From NCBI GenBank assembly GCA_038093515.1, contig JBBPSI010000033.1, positions 1 to 64,000 on the forward strand: a stretch of DNA of 64,000 bases, given 5' to 3'. This document shows positions 24,306 through 36,600 of the stretch, in pieces. The translations under genes and the position numbers were made by a program. Source of the stretch: Butyriboletus loyo (taxonomy: Eukaryota > Basidiomycota > Agaricomycetes > Boletales > Boletaceae). Position 1 is the first letter of the stretch, and every line of letters begins with the position of its first letter. The notes beneath the pieces were generated by a model. That model saw nothing but the letters and a program-made list of their open reading frames with translations. It did no database searches and was not told the DNA's origin.

Positions 24306-25334
24306 ATGGCAACCCCCGACCTCGTCCCGCTCGCGACGCTCGCCCAAATCGAACACACACCATCCTGCGAAGACGGCATTCCATCAGAACTAGAAGAAGA
24401 CCTCAGAGCGTTCGGCTGCAAACTCATACACGAAGCTGGCGTCCTTCTCAAACAGTGCGTGTCCGGACCACCGCCATGACCACTCATAACGCGCCGCTCG
24501 TTCCAGAAAGCAGGTGGCCGTCGCTACCGCTCAGATCTTGTACCAGCGTTTCTGGTATACGTCCTCGATGAAGCAGTTCAGCATAGGGGTCAGGCACTGT
24601 TCTTCCCTCCCGTCTTCGCCTTTCGTCTTCATAGATCCCCCTCCGCTGACAGGACGTGGGCATGGGCGCGCTCTATCTCGCCTCGAAACTCGAAGAGTGT
24701 CCGCTTCGGATCCGAGACCTCATCAACGTCTACGACCTCCTCCTCCAACGCAACACGCACGTGCTCACCCCGCCTATCTCACGAAAGAACGCTGAACAGT
24801 TCAAATACGCGCCCATGTCGTATTTCGGCAACACGTTCTACGACCTCAAAGACGCCATCGTCGTCGCCGAAATGCAGATTCTCAAACGCCTCGGGTTTAA
24901 TGTCCACGTCGTGTTGCCTTATGGCACGCTCATTAATTACCTCCGCGTGCTCGGCCTTATGAATCACAAGGACGTGTGTGCAAAGGCGTGGGGTTACTTG
25001 AATGACGCGTGCGTGATTTGACTGCCCTTGTGAGCATTGATGCGAACACGCGCCTAGACTGCAAACGCCGGCGTACGCACTGTATGCCGTCCCAACCATC
25101 GTCAGCGCTGCGATCCTCCTTGCCGTGCGCCATCTGGGTATCTCACTTCCCTCCACGCCACCCAACTGTTGGTGGGATCTGTTTGACGCCACCTGGGATG
25201 ACGTGTGGAGCGTCTGTGGACAGATTATGCGGCTCTATCGGGATCGTACGCAGGAGGAACGTCTCCAGGTCATGAGCATGATCAACAAGAAAGAGGTGCG
25301 AAAATGGCTTGAAGAGAATAATCATTCGAGCTAG
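24306..25334 (+). CDS. Cyclin L-type transcription/splicing cyclin
   Basis: Regulatory subunit for a transcriptional CDK (CDK11-like partner expected). The ATG at 24306 starts MATPDLVPLATLAQIEHTPS. Cyclin box 1: ATAQILYQRFWYTSSMKQFS joined across an intron to DVGMGALYLASKLEECPLRI RD. Box 2: ILKRLGFNVHVVLPYGTLIN and AILLAVRHLGISLPSTPP. It ends RKWLEENNHSS at 25334. Animal cyclin L carries an RS-rich tail; this protein stops right after the second cyclin fold. Cyclin T-like membership is the main alternative. Confidence 0.88.
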
Positions 25335-25568
25335 CTCGCTTCCATCACCGGAAGTTGCCTCCGCCCTTTCATGTCTACTTGGTTGTAGTCAGCGAGTTTT
25401 CTTTCTATTTTTTTGGTGTCATTTTTGCCACACGGCCATCTCGTGAAATCAAACGATGACAGCTACCACGGCATCATTAAATACATCGGAGCCTTCCCTT
25501 AGCAAGGTGCCTTATTATGCCGGCTCAGTTTGTCAAAGAAAGCAGCGGAAGGAAAGAAAAAGTTAATC

Positions 25569-25648
25569 TCTCTGGCGGGGAGTCGAACCCCGCTCTCCCG
25601 CGACCATCGTATGACAGGCGGGTGTACTATCCGATATACTACCAGAGA
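25569..25648 (-). tRNA. tRNA-Asp (GTC) with a 9-nt intron
   Basis: Read on the minus strand, the 7-bp acceptor stem TCTCTGG/CCAGAGA closes the structure. The anticodon stem is CCCGC/GCGGG and encloses 16 nt, CTGTCATACGATGGTC, which resolves to a 7-nt loop with anticodon GTC plus a 9-nt intron starting one base 3' of the anticodon. The T arm CGGGG-TTCGACT-CCCCG is perfect. Mature length is 71 nt before CCA. Confidence 0.93.
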
Positions 25649-27693
25649 CTATGTCAGTAGAGGCAAAGTTTACAATACATCAAGGCTCATCAATCCATAG
25701 ACCTTGCCTCATAGTCTCACCAAACTAGATGTTGGGCAACCTGCTGTGATTCCGATGTTCGATCGAGCTCTGCAGGAACAATGCACGTTCGTCTGATTCG
25801 TCTAGCTACGCCAACGTTATTTACGGACCTACGGTTCTGGCTCCGCGTTTATATCTGGATCCAAAACGCTAGACCGCTTTCGCCCTTGTGCTACTCGGTT
25901 TCGGGCAAGTTTCGGATTTACTGGAGAAATAATATTCCTAACCCGGGTTATTATATCAATACATATTGCAGAGTTCGCCTCAGATCTTCGCTGCTAGTCT
26001 CGAACCAGGCGTTCTATGAAAGTACCCTGCTAGTGTGCGAATACAACTTCTGTCCTGGAAAGGCGCCAAAGATAGCAATGGTCCGAAACTAGATCTCCAC
26101 CCCGACTCGAACCTAAGGTACTGTACTGCTCAGCGAGCTGAACAAATGGTCGGAAACCGTCGACACATTTTTGCAATCAACTTTTCCACCTGTGACGCGG
26201 TTCACAGGGATAGTATTAGAGCATAGACAATGATGGCGGCAGCTTCATTTCTTCACAAGGTCGGAGGTGCGCAATTACTCTCCAGGTACGCGCCTCCATG
26301 AACTCGTCTCGTCGCCGCACTGAGCTTTTTCGACTAGGATAAGTGTGTCCCCGGGCATCTGACGAAAACTGTTGTTTTGACGGACGCTCGGGCGTCTTCG
26401 TGAGTAGTGCGACGTGTCACCACGAGAGAACGATTGCCTTTCCGTAGGCACCGTGACTTGGCGTTCGGGAAATGCCTTTGAGGACCAAACCCGTCGGTCT
26501 TTTTTTTTTTTCGCGAAAGTGTTTGGAGGAACAAGTGCCAGCCTTGAGCCTTGGAAGCAAGGAAAGATATATGAGCGCTCGAAGATCGAATGGAACTCTT
26601 GGATGATGGCTCCTCCTCTACTGGGAGGTATCACAGTCGGGGTTGGAACGACGTCGATCGAAGAGATGTAACTCATCAGAATATGTCCCCAGAATACAGT
26701 CACCGAAAGGGCACTTTAGGCAGGACTTGGAACTGGTCAGGGTAGGCACCAGCGATCGTGATCCCTGGCGGACGCACAGCAATGTTCAGGGACGGAACGC
26801 TCTGGGGCGAGCCATTCGTCACAGAGTCACTGACTGATCACACTTGCAGGTTGTATGGCTTTCTGCGGGCTCACTTTTCCCCGGGCCGACGTCCTCGTCC
26901 TATCTCCTTCCGGTCGGAATCCCATCAAATACCTGATTACTGGGTGCATAATAAATAGCTGCGTATGAATAGAAGCAGTACACGCTGGTCGTCCTGCACT
27001 GTCTTCGGCAATCAATAGGTAATTTGATTCCAGCAGTGGCTAAACCGCATCACTGATGAGGCTGGGGGGTTCTCAATATTATACGTGTACACACCATAGC
27101 GGGATTGGACTATGAAACAAGGGCACCGCCGAGGGCTTGTCGGGCAAGCCGTGATATGCGTACGTCTGTCGACGACAAGTCATTTCTGTAAAACTGACTA
27201 TTAATGTGTCATTAGTGTTCGGTAGAGGCCTAACCTGATCGGGGCGGCGGTAGACGCGGACCTGCGCGAGTCTTGACCCAAGTCGAACCTGAACTGTCAG
27301 AAAGGAACAGCCACGGACGGTGGGGGCAGCACAAACATTGCGATAAAACATCCCAACATCTTGCAAGGCGGTTTTTGTTGGATCTCGCATGCCAAAACAG
27401 AAACATGTATCGACGTGTGGAAACCGGGCCGCTCGGGGATCCGACGTGTCAACAATCGTTCACGCGTCCCTCAACCTCCCTGGCCAGGGGGATTTACTTA
27501 TAAGTTATAGCCTTGGGCTGAAAGTGCGGCGTTCAACCAAGTGCTTGGCAGGTCTGAAACTGCGGCCTCGACGAATCGGTAACGCCTCACGAGTGTGCAG
27601 ACGCAGACTTCAATGGACATGCGGACACAGGTTTCTGAATTCCTAGAAACGAAACGCATCACAGTTATCAAACTGTACGGCCCCCGCTACCCC
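25649..27693. other. 2-kb gene-free region
   Basis: The largest gene-poor stretch of the window. It holds repeat copy B (26080-26226), an 11-nt T run near 26501-26511, and scattered short frames with no conserved motif or splice logic. The 142-codon minus-strand frame at 26275-26703 has no ATG at its head and no recognisable family. It may be decayed mobile DNA. Confidence 0.5.
26080..26226. repeat. Short dispersed repeat, copy B, with tRNA-like boxes
   Basis: The first block GGTCCGAAACTAGATCTCCA and the last block CAGGGATAGTATTAGAGCAT match copy A at 4962-5036. On the minus strand the interior reads AGCTCGCTGAGC, then 21 nt later GGTTCGAGTCG. These resemble a Pol III A box and B box, as in tRNA-derived SINEs. 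Copy A lacks this interior. Confidence 0.5.
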
Positions 27694-30377
27694 CTAGTCG
27701 CTCAAAATAGCCTGTACCACGTTGGACACCCTCAACTGTCTCAAATCCGTATAAGTCTAACGGCATCAGCAAGTTCCATCAGTTCCCCGTTCACGTCGCA
27801 TCAATGAGCATATAAATCACGAACCTGACCGCAGCCCACAAAGACAATGGGCTGTCCTGTCACGTAGGTCATGGAAAGTGCAGCACCGACCTATGAGCAC
27901 AGATCAGCACGGGCGGGGTCCCCCAATGTTTCTCCATTTGCATTGCGGCTCCTAAACCTACCTTATCGTCGACGGTGTCCCACTTGGTAATCAGCATGCC
28001 GTTAATACCACGGCTCCGGCTCGTAGAGGCGCCCGAGAAATCGCGCAATGCGCGGTCGAACTTGGTCAATTGGTCAACGGCTTCGTTACCTACCAAGGCT
28101 TCGCCAACAAAGAGGATCTTGTCTGGGTTGTTGGCGGAGACGAGCTAGGATATTGTCGACACGTGTCATTGCATGTGTATCTGAGAGATAGTTGTAGTTA
28201 CCTTGGCCAGCGCCCTCATCAGTGGCTATATGCGTGTTCGAATGAGTACCAAAACAAGGGAAGCATCGATGAATGACGGCCATACCTCGTTGTCCTGCAT
28301 ACGACCAGCCGTATCGATGAGTACGACATCGAAATCGTTGTCTTTCGCTGTGCTGGGGGGTCAACTCAGTATGACAGCCTTGTTGCAAAAACAGACCGTG
28401 TGCAATCGCTTCTTTCGCGATCCCTGCAGCATCCTTTCCGTACCCCTTCTCGTAGAGCTCCACGCGGCCTTTGCTATTAGCGCCGTCAACTCCGAGCATG
28501 CTCAGGTTGCGCACGTGAACCCGGAGTTGCTCGACAGCACCACTCCTACAAATAACCATAATTAAAACAGGGAACAAAGGGATGCGGATCGGCGTGTATA
28601 CTCGCCGGAAAGTGTCGCAAGCAGCGATCAAGACGCGTAAGTTGTTCTGGATGAGCCAGAAACAAACCTTGGACAGGTTGGTACTCTTGCCGACGCCATT
28701 GACGCCTACAAACACGATGCTGTACGGAATTCGTTGTTGGGAGGAGGTGAGAGGTGAAGTGAGTTTCGTCCGGATGGACAACAATAGATCGGTGGAGGTC
28801 TTGGGTGTGAGGATTCTAGTCAACGAAGTCGATAGTGCCGTCCGGACGGCGTTGTTCGTCGCTAGATACGAGTTCAGCCCAATGACAACCCGCACATCCA
28901 AACACACATACTTTGGAATCCACCGACCTTCTTGCCGACGAGGCTCTCACCAACACCCTCACACACCTTGTCCGCAATTTCTTTCGCGACGTTCTTCTTC
29001 ATGAGATGCTGCTTCATGCCTTCCAACACGGGTTTCAAGTCGTCCTCAGTCAAAACCTTCGACCCCATCAGACGTGCAAAGAGGGAACTTAATGAACCCA
29101 GAGAGCTTGTTGACTGTTTCGAGGCATCTGATCGAAGTGCTCGTGCAATCACATCGTCGGTCTCATCGTCCTTTGACCCAAAGTCCCAATCCTTGAGCTC
29201 ATACAGCCCATCCTTGTTTCTCGTCCCCAAAGAGGCTCCGTCGACAAGATTCTGCAAGTCAAGTGTCAGACGCCCGTTGACGCCAGAGTCTGTTTTATCC
29301 AAACTAAAGTCCAGCGATGCCATGTCGGATTCGTTGGGCGTCTCGTTACCCCACTTTCGGCCTGCTTTCGCTTTCGCTTTTCGTTTCGTAGATTCGTTGC
29401 TAGACTCGGGGGAGGAAATGAGATAGTGTGATAATCGGACCTGGGGGGACTCACTCTGACGTAGGGACACTGTCTCGTCCGCTTCCTGACTCGACGCGCG
29501 ATATCCCCCTACCACCGCGTCTAGCCCCACGACCGCGCAACCTGTTTTTGAGCGCCTGTACACTTCTCGCTATTTGTTGCTCGTCCTGGGGTGCCTCCAG
29601 GGACTCGGAAGGCACTGTGAGACAGGTGTACATCAGAAGAGAGGAGAAAAGCGTCAAAGCGAGGACGTACGTGTACTGAGATCGTCTAGAGGGAGGCTAG
29701 GCGTGCTATGCTCGACACGAGTAGCGGGCCTGAATCGGGACTTGCGTTCCTACACAACGTATGAATATACTGTACGAGCACATGCGTTCGCCTCCATCAC
29801 CTGCGCAGCCTTTTCCTCGATACCCTTGAGCAGCTTGTCGAATACCTTGTCCCAGCCCTCAAACGCCTTTGCGAAATTCCAAAGGGTAGACGGATCCCGC
29901 GCGGTAGAGGCAGCCTGTTTACCGTTGTTCATGGCATGCAGCGAGGCGACAAACGTGGCGAGAAAAGGTTCAAAGAGCTTGATAAAGAGGGCTTTCATAG
30001 CCGTTAACAGATCGTCGACATAGGTGAGTTGCAGGATGCGCTGGTACGCGACCTGTTGTGGGAGATGTCAAGACCGACAGACGTGTACGGGGCGTTGGAT
30101 GAGCACGTACGACGAATATGAGTTCGAGGTCGTTTACGAAGGTCCATTTGACTGCATACCCATCCTTTTCGTATTTTTCTTCCGTGGTCCTGCCCTCTAT
30201 GAGTGCTTCTCGAATGAGAGAGTTGACGGGCGATGCGGCGGAGGAAGTTATATGAGAAGCTTCGGGCGTGAACGAGCGCGACCAGAGTACGACACCCCCT
30301 GCAATCAAAGCTCAGACCAGGTCTTGAATATCGCCCAAACACGTACCTTTGTGCGAAATGGAGCAGTGATCTAACAT
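27694..30377 (-). CDS. Signal recognition particle receptor alpha subunit (SRPRA/SRP101)
   Basis: ER-bound GTPase that docks SRP-ribosome complexes. ATG 30375-30377 MLDHCSISHK joins GGVVLWSRSFTPEASH (SRX longin-like domain). A charged linker follows, with WNFAKAFEGWDKVFDKLL, then the NG domain: GVNGVGKSTNLSKV (G1), CDTFRSGAVEQLRVH, VLIDTAGRMQD (G3), LITKWDTVDDKVGAALSMTY (G4) and FVGCGQ joined to TYTDLRQLRVSNVVQAILSD at the stop (27694-27696). The final exon is rebuilt across an intron. All GTPase motifs are present. Confidence 0.95.
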
Positions 30378-30500
30378 GTTCAATATTTTGTGCTCTGCTC
30401 ACCGCCGCCGACCGACTTGTGGATATGCACAGCCACTACGTAATCACCATTGCGAGGGTATAAATTAATCGGATCGAGTAGCAAAAGTACAGATTCCAAA

Positions 30501-31418
30501 CTACACATGACCGGCACTGTCTAAATCTGGCTGACGACGCAAGGGTTGTAACGACGTTGGTGAATGAGGCCGACATAAAGGCTGCGTGGATGGTTCGTCC
30601 AACGAAATGCGTGGCGCGAAATGGAGAACGGGATCTGCGCGAAACGATGACTGATGCACTGGCGACAAGTCGCCCGAGACAATCTCTGTTTCGCTCCCCC
30701 ACAGCTCCCTCCTACTCCCGACACTCGTACTTGTATGGTGTTGTGCGACAAACGAGTCGTTGGCGTGTTGTTGTGAGGAAAATCTCTGAGGATGGAGTGG
30801 CCTCTCGACACTCGGCCGCCTGGACGATATGTCTGTCATCGCCATCATTTCGTCTGGGAATTTCATGTTTTGCACCGGTGAAGTGGAATAATACGAATTT
30901 TGCATAGACGGAAGCGGGACAGCGGGAGAATAGTGTGTGTATACTTCGGTGAGTGTGGGCGTGTATTCGGCGCCGGAATCTAAGCGAAGGACAGGGGTGG
31001 CGCCGGCCTTGAGGGAGTTTATGAACTCGGATGAAGGCGGTGTGCGCTTTCGTTTGCGGGCGCGTAGGTAGAGGAGCATGGCCAGGAGGACCAGTACGAG
31101 AAATACGACACCACCGATCACGCTGCCGGCAATGGTGCCTGCGTTGGACGTGGAGGAGGATGTAGCTGCTTGAAGTTCGGTGGGCGACGGGGATTGAGTG
31201 GATGTAGTTGCACTAGTTTGTGCAACGGAAGAACTTGAACCATTGGAGGTCGTTGAATCGGTGAGAGATGGCGTCGATGAAACGCTCGAAGACGGTAGCG
31301 TGCAGGTCGAACCGTTGCAACCTTGGCGTTTCTGGCAAGGGGTCAGCAGCGCACCCGGCCAAGCTCGCGACTACGTGCTCACGGCGAAAACAACACCAGG
31401 GGCTCGTCGACTGGACAT
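30501..31418 (-). CDS. Single-pass membrane protein, Ser/Thr-rich ectodomain (hypothetical)
   Basis: ATG 31416-31418 gives MSSRRAPGVVFA, joined by a 54-nt intron to KRQGCNGSTCTLPSSSVSST. A Ser/Thr-rich segment of about 50 residues precedes one transmembrane helix (SVIGGVVFLVLVLLAMLLYL) and the basic stop-transfer RARKRKR. The tail of about 170 residues is polar and disordered (Ser/Pro/Gln). The layout resembles fungal cell-wall sensor or SKG6-type proteins, but no definite family is recognised. The N-terminal exon is short for a signal peptide, so the start is uncertain. Confidence 0.6.
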
Positions 31419-31550
31419 GATGGAGGATACGAGCAACGAAGCGTCAACGAATGTTACATAAAACCCTCGCAGAGACCGGCGCTAGGATGGTATCAGCCTG
31501 GGAGACACTGAAATATCACAGATCAGTGCATTGCCTCACTCGCGCGGCTC

Positions 31551-32626
31551 ATGCGACCGCTTCTTCCTCTCTCACTCCGACGCCTATCCACTCGAGCCAC
31601 TATGAGAATCGTTCCCGTTCCCGTCAGGCAGGATAACTATGCCTACTTGATCATCGACGAGCCCTCCAACAAGGCCGCCGCAGTCGACCCGTACGACGTC
31701 CCAAAAGTACAGGCCGCCGCAACTCGCCTAGGGGTCTCAATTGTTGCCGCAATCACGACACACCATCACAACGATCACAGCGGCGGGAACGAGGTCTGTC
31801 CCCAATTACTTACCGCCTGTCATCATCTCACCACTACCCGGCGACTAGATTTTTGTCAGTGCTCTGTCCTATCCATAATATCCATATGATCTCAGGCTCG
31901 TTGACGAGGCTGCAAACTACCCCGGCGCACCCATCTACGGTGGGAGCACACAGGTGCTTGCGCTGTCGAAGCTCGTCAAGGACAAGGACGAGTTCGTGAT
32001 CGGAGACAATGTTCACGTCAAGTATGCTGTCGCTCGCTTGCGCCACAAAGCGGGTGTTGATGCTCGTGTAGATGTCTGGCAACGCCGTGCCACACACAAG
32101 ACTCGATCTCCTACTACATCACCGACCGGTCCAACAAATCCCAAGCGGGCTGCGTCTTCACCGGTGATACCCTTTTCCAAGGTAAACAAACGACGATTGG
32201 GCGTTGCACGTGCCGTTGACACACACAAGGGGGTTGTGGCCGGTTCTTTGAGGGCGACGGCGAACAGATGCACGCGGCGTTGTCGTACCTCGGAACGTTG
32301 CCTGACGAGACGGTCGTCTACAATGGACACGAGTACACTGCCGGAAATGTTGCGTTTGGGAAAACAGTTGATCCCACTAACCCAGGAGTGGCGCGCCTCG
32401 AGAAGCTTGTTCAGGACAACGAGATAACCGCAGGGCTGTCTACGATCGGGGATGAAAAGGAATGGAACCTATTCATGCGCCTGGATAGTGAGGCAGTCAA
32501 GTAAGTAGGTGGCGCATCTGAGTTGGGCGATGTGTGAATTCGCACCGCAGGAACGCTACGAGTGTCACGGGTGGGTCTGCCATCATGGACAGGCTGAGGG
32601 AAATGAAGAACTCGTTCAGGGGGTGA
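31551..32626 (+). CDS. Hydroxyacylglutathione hydrolase (glyoxalase II)
   Basis: Metallo-beta-lactamase-fold hydrolase that splits S-D-lactoylglutathione in methylglyoxal detoxification. Metal motif THHHNDHSGGN is followed by GAPIYGGSTQVLALSKLV, CHTQDSISYYITD, CVFTGDTLFQGCGRFFEGD, YNGHEYTAGNVAF and a C-terminal substrate domain ending REMKNSFRG (stop 32624-32626). The first ATG (31551) gives an Arg-rich leader MRPLLPLSLRRLSTRAT before a second ATG (31602) MRIVPVPVRQDNYAYL, where cytosolic homologues start. Confidence 0.95.
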
Positions 32627-32758
32627 GAGGAGTCAGCCAGTGGGACTATAGTCCATAGTTCGATCTATCGTTTTTTGTGCAAATACAACGTGCGTGACGG
32701 TACTCAGTAAGCAGATGAGGAGAGCAGTCCGGATGATGGTCAGTATCGCGAAGATATT

Positions 32759-33533
32759 TTAGTTAAGCCCGACGACCCTTAATACGGCGGAGCGAGCGTA
32801 TGGGATGTAAGATAGACAGTACCAGGTGTATGCAAGGTACTCGATGATGACGAATACTGCGGAAAACAAGTGAGAAGGTGGGAAAGCGGTGATGAGCGGA
32901 AGTTACCGATGCAGAGAACCTATGGGGGGTGAGTGCGAGAAGACGAGAGACGGACAAGGGGACAGACCTCGTTACGAATGACAAAAGCACCGATAAAGAC
33001 GAGACCTATGGAGGCTAGAAAGACGACGGTAGCGAGGAGACGGACGGGTTTGAACATCTTCGAACGTAAGGGTGAGAGGAGGGGGAGGGGAGGGGAGATA
33101 CTGAATTACCAGTTTCAATTGGCTTCCAAACTATAGTTGACATCGTTGAGAGTGGAGTGTGTCTGGAGATGATCCAACTTACCCCAATGAGAAAGCCCGT
33201 CCCGGCGAGGGAGACGAGGATGCCGATGGTGTACAGGACTGACAAGGGTTTGGGCAATAAGACCGGGGGCGGGAGAGACGGATGACATACTGGCAAAACT
33301 GCTGAGCTGGCCTAAGAACAGCAGGAGGCTGCCTAGGAGACTGAGGGCGAAGCCAGCGATGAGACTGCGGCAGGGGTGAGCGGGTATGAGAGAGAGAGGA
33401 GCAAGGCGTACCAGCCGACGAAGCCATAGAGACGCTGAGTGCGCGTGAGGCCGAGAAAGCTGAAGGCGGAGTCGCCCTCGAAGAATTGTGTGTCGGTCGC
33501 TGCCTCGAGATTGAACCAGCCTTTGGACGACAT
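32759..33533 (-). CDS. SFT2: SFT2-like Golgi vesicle transport protein
   Basis: Small tetra-spanning Golgi membrane protein that helps vesicles fuse with the Golgi. Exons read MSSKGWFNLEAATDTQFFEG, LGLTRTQRLYGF, a hydrophobic stretch with LYTIGILVSLAGTGFLIG, then FKPVRLLATVVFLASIGLVF, and end WYCLSYIPYARSAVLRVVG-LN, stop 32759-32761. The TRTQR signature and the IPYAR tail are diagnostic. At least four short introns. Confidence 0.92.
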
Positions 33534-33643
33534 CTTGGTGAGAGTTGTAGCAGGTGGCTGTGCTATCGACCTCGTGTGATCAACGAGGCAGGTCGCAGTA
33601 AAAAAAGTCGACGAGGCGGCTTGCTCAATTCCTCCTCGCACCG
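33534..33643. promoter_or_regulatory. 110-bp shared divergent promoter, SFT2 and EDC4
   Basis: Only 110 nt lie between the two start codons; both promoters must be compact. No TATA box seen. Confidence 0.4.
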
Positions 33644-36600
33644 ATGGACCAGCCAAAATTTTCGCGAGGCTCCGCTACCCCGCCCCCGCCGATGAGCTCT
33701 CCATCTCGCATCGACTCCCTCTTCCAGTCCATCCAGACAAACCCCCACGGAAACAACTCCGCACCCGCAACCCCTGCTTTGGACCGCGACCCGACCCCGT
33801 CCTCCCAGCCCCCCTCCTCCGCCGCTGACAGGCAGAGCGCCCTCCTATCCCTCCTCTACCCCCCAGCCATATCCGTCCCCGCACACCCCTCCATCCCCGC
33901 ACACCCCTCCGTCGTCCCTCCCCCTCAGCCCTCCCAACAGCAGATCCCAACGCCCCCCGCCTCGTCCTCCCAGCGCTCTGGCCAGTCCCCTTCCAACACC
34001 AGCGAGACTCAGGGAAAGATCCTCCTCGAGCAGCTTATGACAGGGTGAGTCCCCCTTCCCTCCGTGCCTCGTGCACGGACCCGCACTCTTTATCTGCCTC
34101 GCCATGCCCCGGCTCGCGCAGTAGATCCTTTCTCCTCGATGACACGCCTCACCGCACACACGAGGCCGTCTGAGCCCTCCTTTTCTTCCCATCCTTGTCA
34201 TCCATCGTCTCTTTCGTCTCTCACCCATGGCCTCCTGGGACTACATCGATACCTTCTTTACTGACCATCTCGACAGTTCCGCTCCTCGGTCAAACTATTC
34301 GGATCCTCAACCCGTCTTGTCCTCCATCCCTCCCCCCACATCCGCCCCGCTCCAGCCACCCCCGCTCGAACCTTATCACAGCTCAGACAGCTATGTCCCT
34401 CAGGAGCCCCCGAGAGAGCTGCCCCCGCCACCTCAGCCAATCTCGGTCTCGCACCCTCAACAGCACCCTCCTCCGTCCCCGCGCAAGTCCATGTTTGAGT
34501 TCATCTCCCCCTTCGACGCCCTTGCCACCAACCCGACCACCGTCAAGAAGAAGCCTGCGCCTGCCAGCACATCCAGCGGCAACGAAGACTCTTGGACCTC
34601 GGCTTCCCTCGGTTCGCTCAACGACCCAAAGCGAAAGTCCGTTGAAAACCTGATCGATCAACTAACTCGGGGCCAGGCGCCCTATCCTTCTGCTCAACCT
34701 CCTTCCCCTGCTTACGACCCATTTAGCACTACAGACGAGTATTCCCAGGTGGACCTCAACCAGTCGAACCCACAACAGTCCCAACAACAATCCCGTCCCA
34801 TGCCCCCGCCTCCTCTTCCACCCAAGCCCGGCCGCGTCTCCCCCCCTCGTGCATCGCCACCGAAACCGCCCGTACAGCACCAGCCTCAACGTCAACAGGG
34901 CAGGTCCACCGAATCCCCTGTCGGCCAACCTATTGCCCCAGTCAGAAGGGACAAGGAGGGTTCCCCGGGACCTCGTTCAACCTGGAAGAACGACGGTCGC
35001 AGCAAGCCCGTCAACAAGGCCAAGTCTCAATCGAGTCCCAGGTGCGAGCACTTGTCTTTTTCTTATACTTTCCAGTCTCATTCTCGTGCAGCGTGCAGCC
35101 ACAAACGATCGTGTTTGACGTCTCTCAGCCTCTCGACGAAGTACAGGCACCCAGGGATGCGGTCAAGTCGACTGCCATCGCCCTCGTCAAGCAAGACCCC
35201 ATCTTCTTGCCCGGGAGTACGATCGGCGCGACCCACTGGATTGCCTACGCCATGACGAGGGGCCGCGTCCGTGTCATTTCACGTTCCAGCGGTGATCGCA
35301 CCCTCCTGCAGCTGCCTACCGTCTTCGCGCCAGCAACCCAAGTCATCGATATGGCTGTTTATGGCAACAGACTTGCGGGTGTGACCTCTGACGGTGGTTT
35401 TGTCGTTTGGGAATTGCCCGAAGTCATCACCGATGATGTCCCGTACGTGTCCATACGCGCCTTGCCGACCATTCAGGCTGAGATATCGTGTTTAGTGGAC
35501 AGCTCCTGCTATGTATCGTACCGAGTGCGGATGCTGATCCATTGCACTCTGTCAAGTGGCATCCCAAACAAGCCGACACCCTGGCCGTTGCCTCTGAAAC
35601 AAAGATGTATTTGTTGGATTTGGCGGAGGCTGCGCGTACATTCAGGGGTGAACCCTTGCCGCAAGTCGAGCTCAACCGCATCTCTCAAGTTTTCTCCATT
35701 CCTTCCGTAAGCGTTCAATCCCCTCATTTGGCTCTCATCTACTGATCCACTCTGATAGCGCCTGGTTGCGTTCGACTTTGATGTTCCTCACTTTGCGCTG
35801 GCGACCATTTCCGAGGACTCGACTCTCACGCTGTGGAACGTTCATGACAAGAGTCCATTCTGGACACACCGCGTCCGTGGAGACGATCTTCCATCCTCGT
35901 TGACCTTTATCGACGATGGCATCGTCATCGGCCGCAGGAACGGCACTGTGTTCCAGTTGCTCTCCGTTATTACCAAGAACGTTCTTTCCACCTTCAAATT
36001 TGTCAATGGCACCAAGGAGGATCCAGATATGTTTGGCCACGTCAACTATGACTCTAGGATCCAGACCCTGTGGGTTGCCAACAACCGCAGAGACAGTTTG
36101 ATCGCGTTGAAAGTTGGGTTTGACGTCTCTGGTTCGCCATCTGGTGAACTTGTACGGGGTGGCTTCTTCGAACAGGTCGTCGAGTTCTCCGGACCGAAAC
36201 CTACCATCCATTTTGTCATTTTATCCGCAGATGCTGATCCTACGGGAGACGAGGCTCATGCCGCCTGTGTTGCCGCAAAAGTGCCCCCAGGTGAACTTGC
36301 CCTCGTTGCCTTCTCCGTCCACTCGACCGGTGTCGATCAGGTTCTCGTGCGCAAGGAATGGTACGAGAGTGCCCTTGTGAGCGCCGTTGCCAAATTCCCC
36401 CCATATACGCAATCTCAGGTTCCAACGTCTACACCACTGGACGTCAAACCGGCTCGCCAGATACCCCATGCATCTACCATCGCACCACTTCCACAGCAAG
36501 CCTCTTCTGTGGCCCCCGCCGGCAGACTGCGGACGCCGCCTTCCGAAGAAATTGAATCGGAGTTAGCTCGTGATGAGGCACGTGGATCCGAGCCAAAAGG

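Noticed and set aside
26275..26703. 142-codon minus-strand frame in the gene-poor region
   Set aside because: No ATG at its head, no family similarity, no consistent splice partners.
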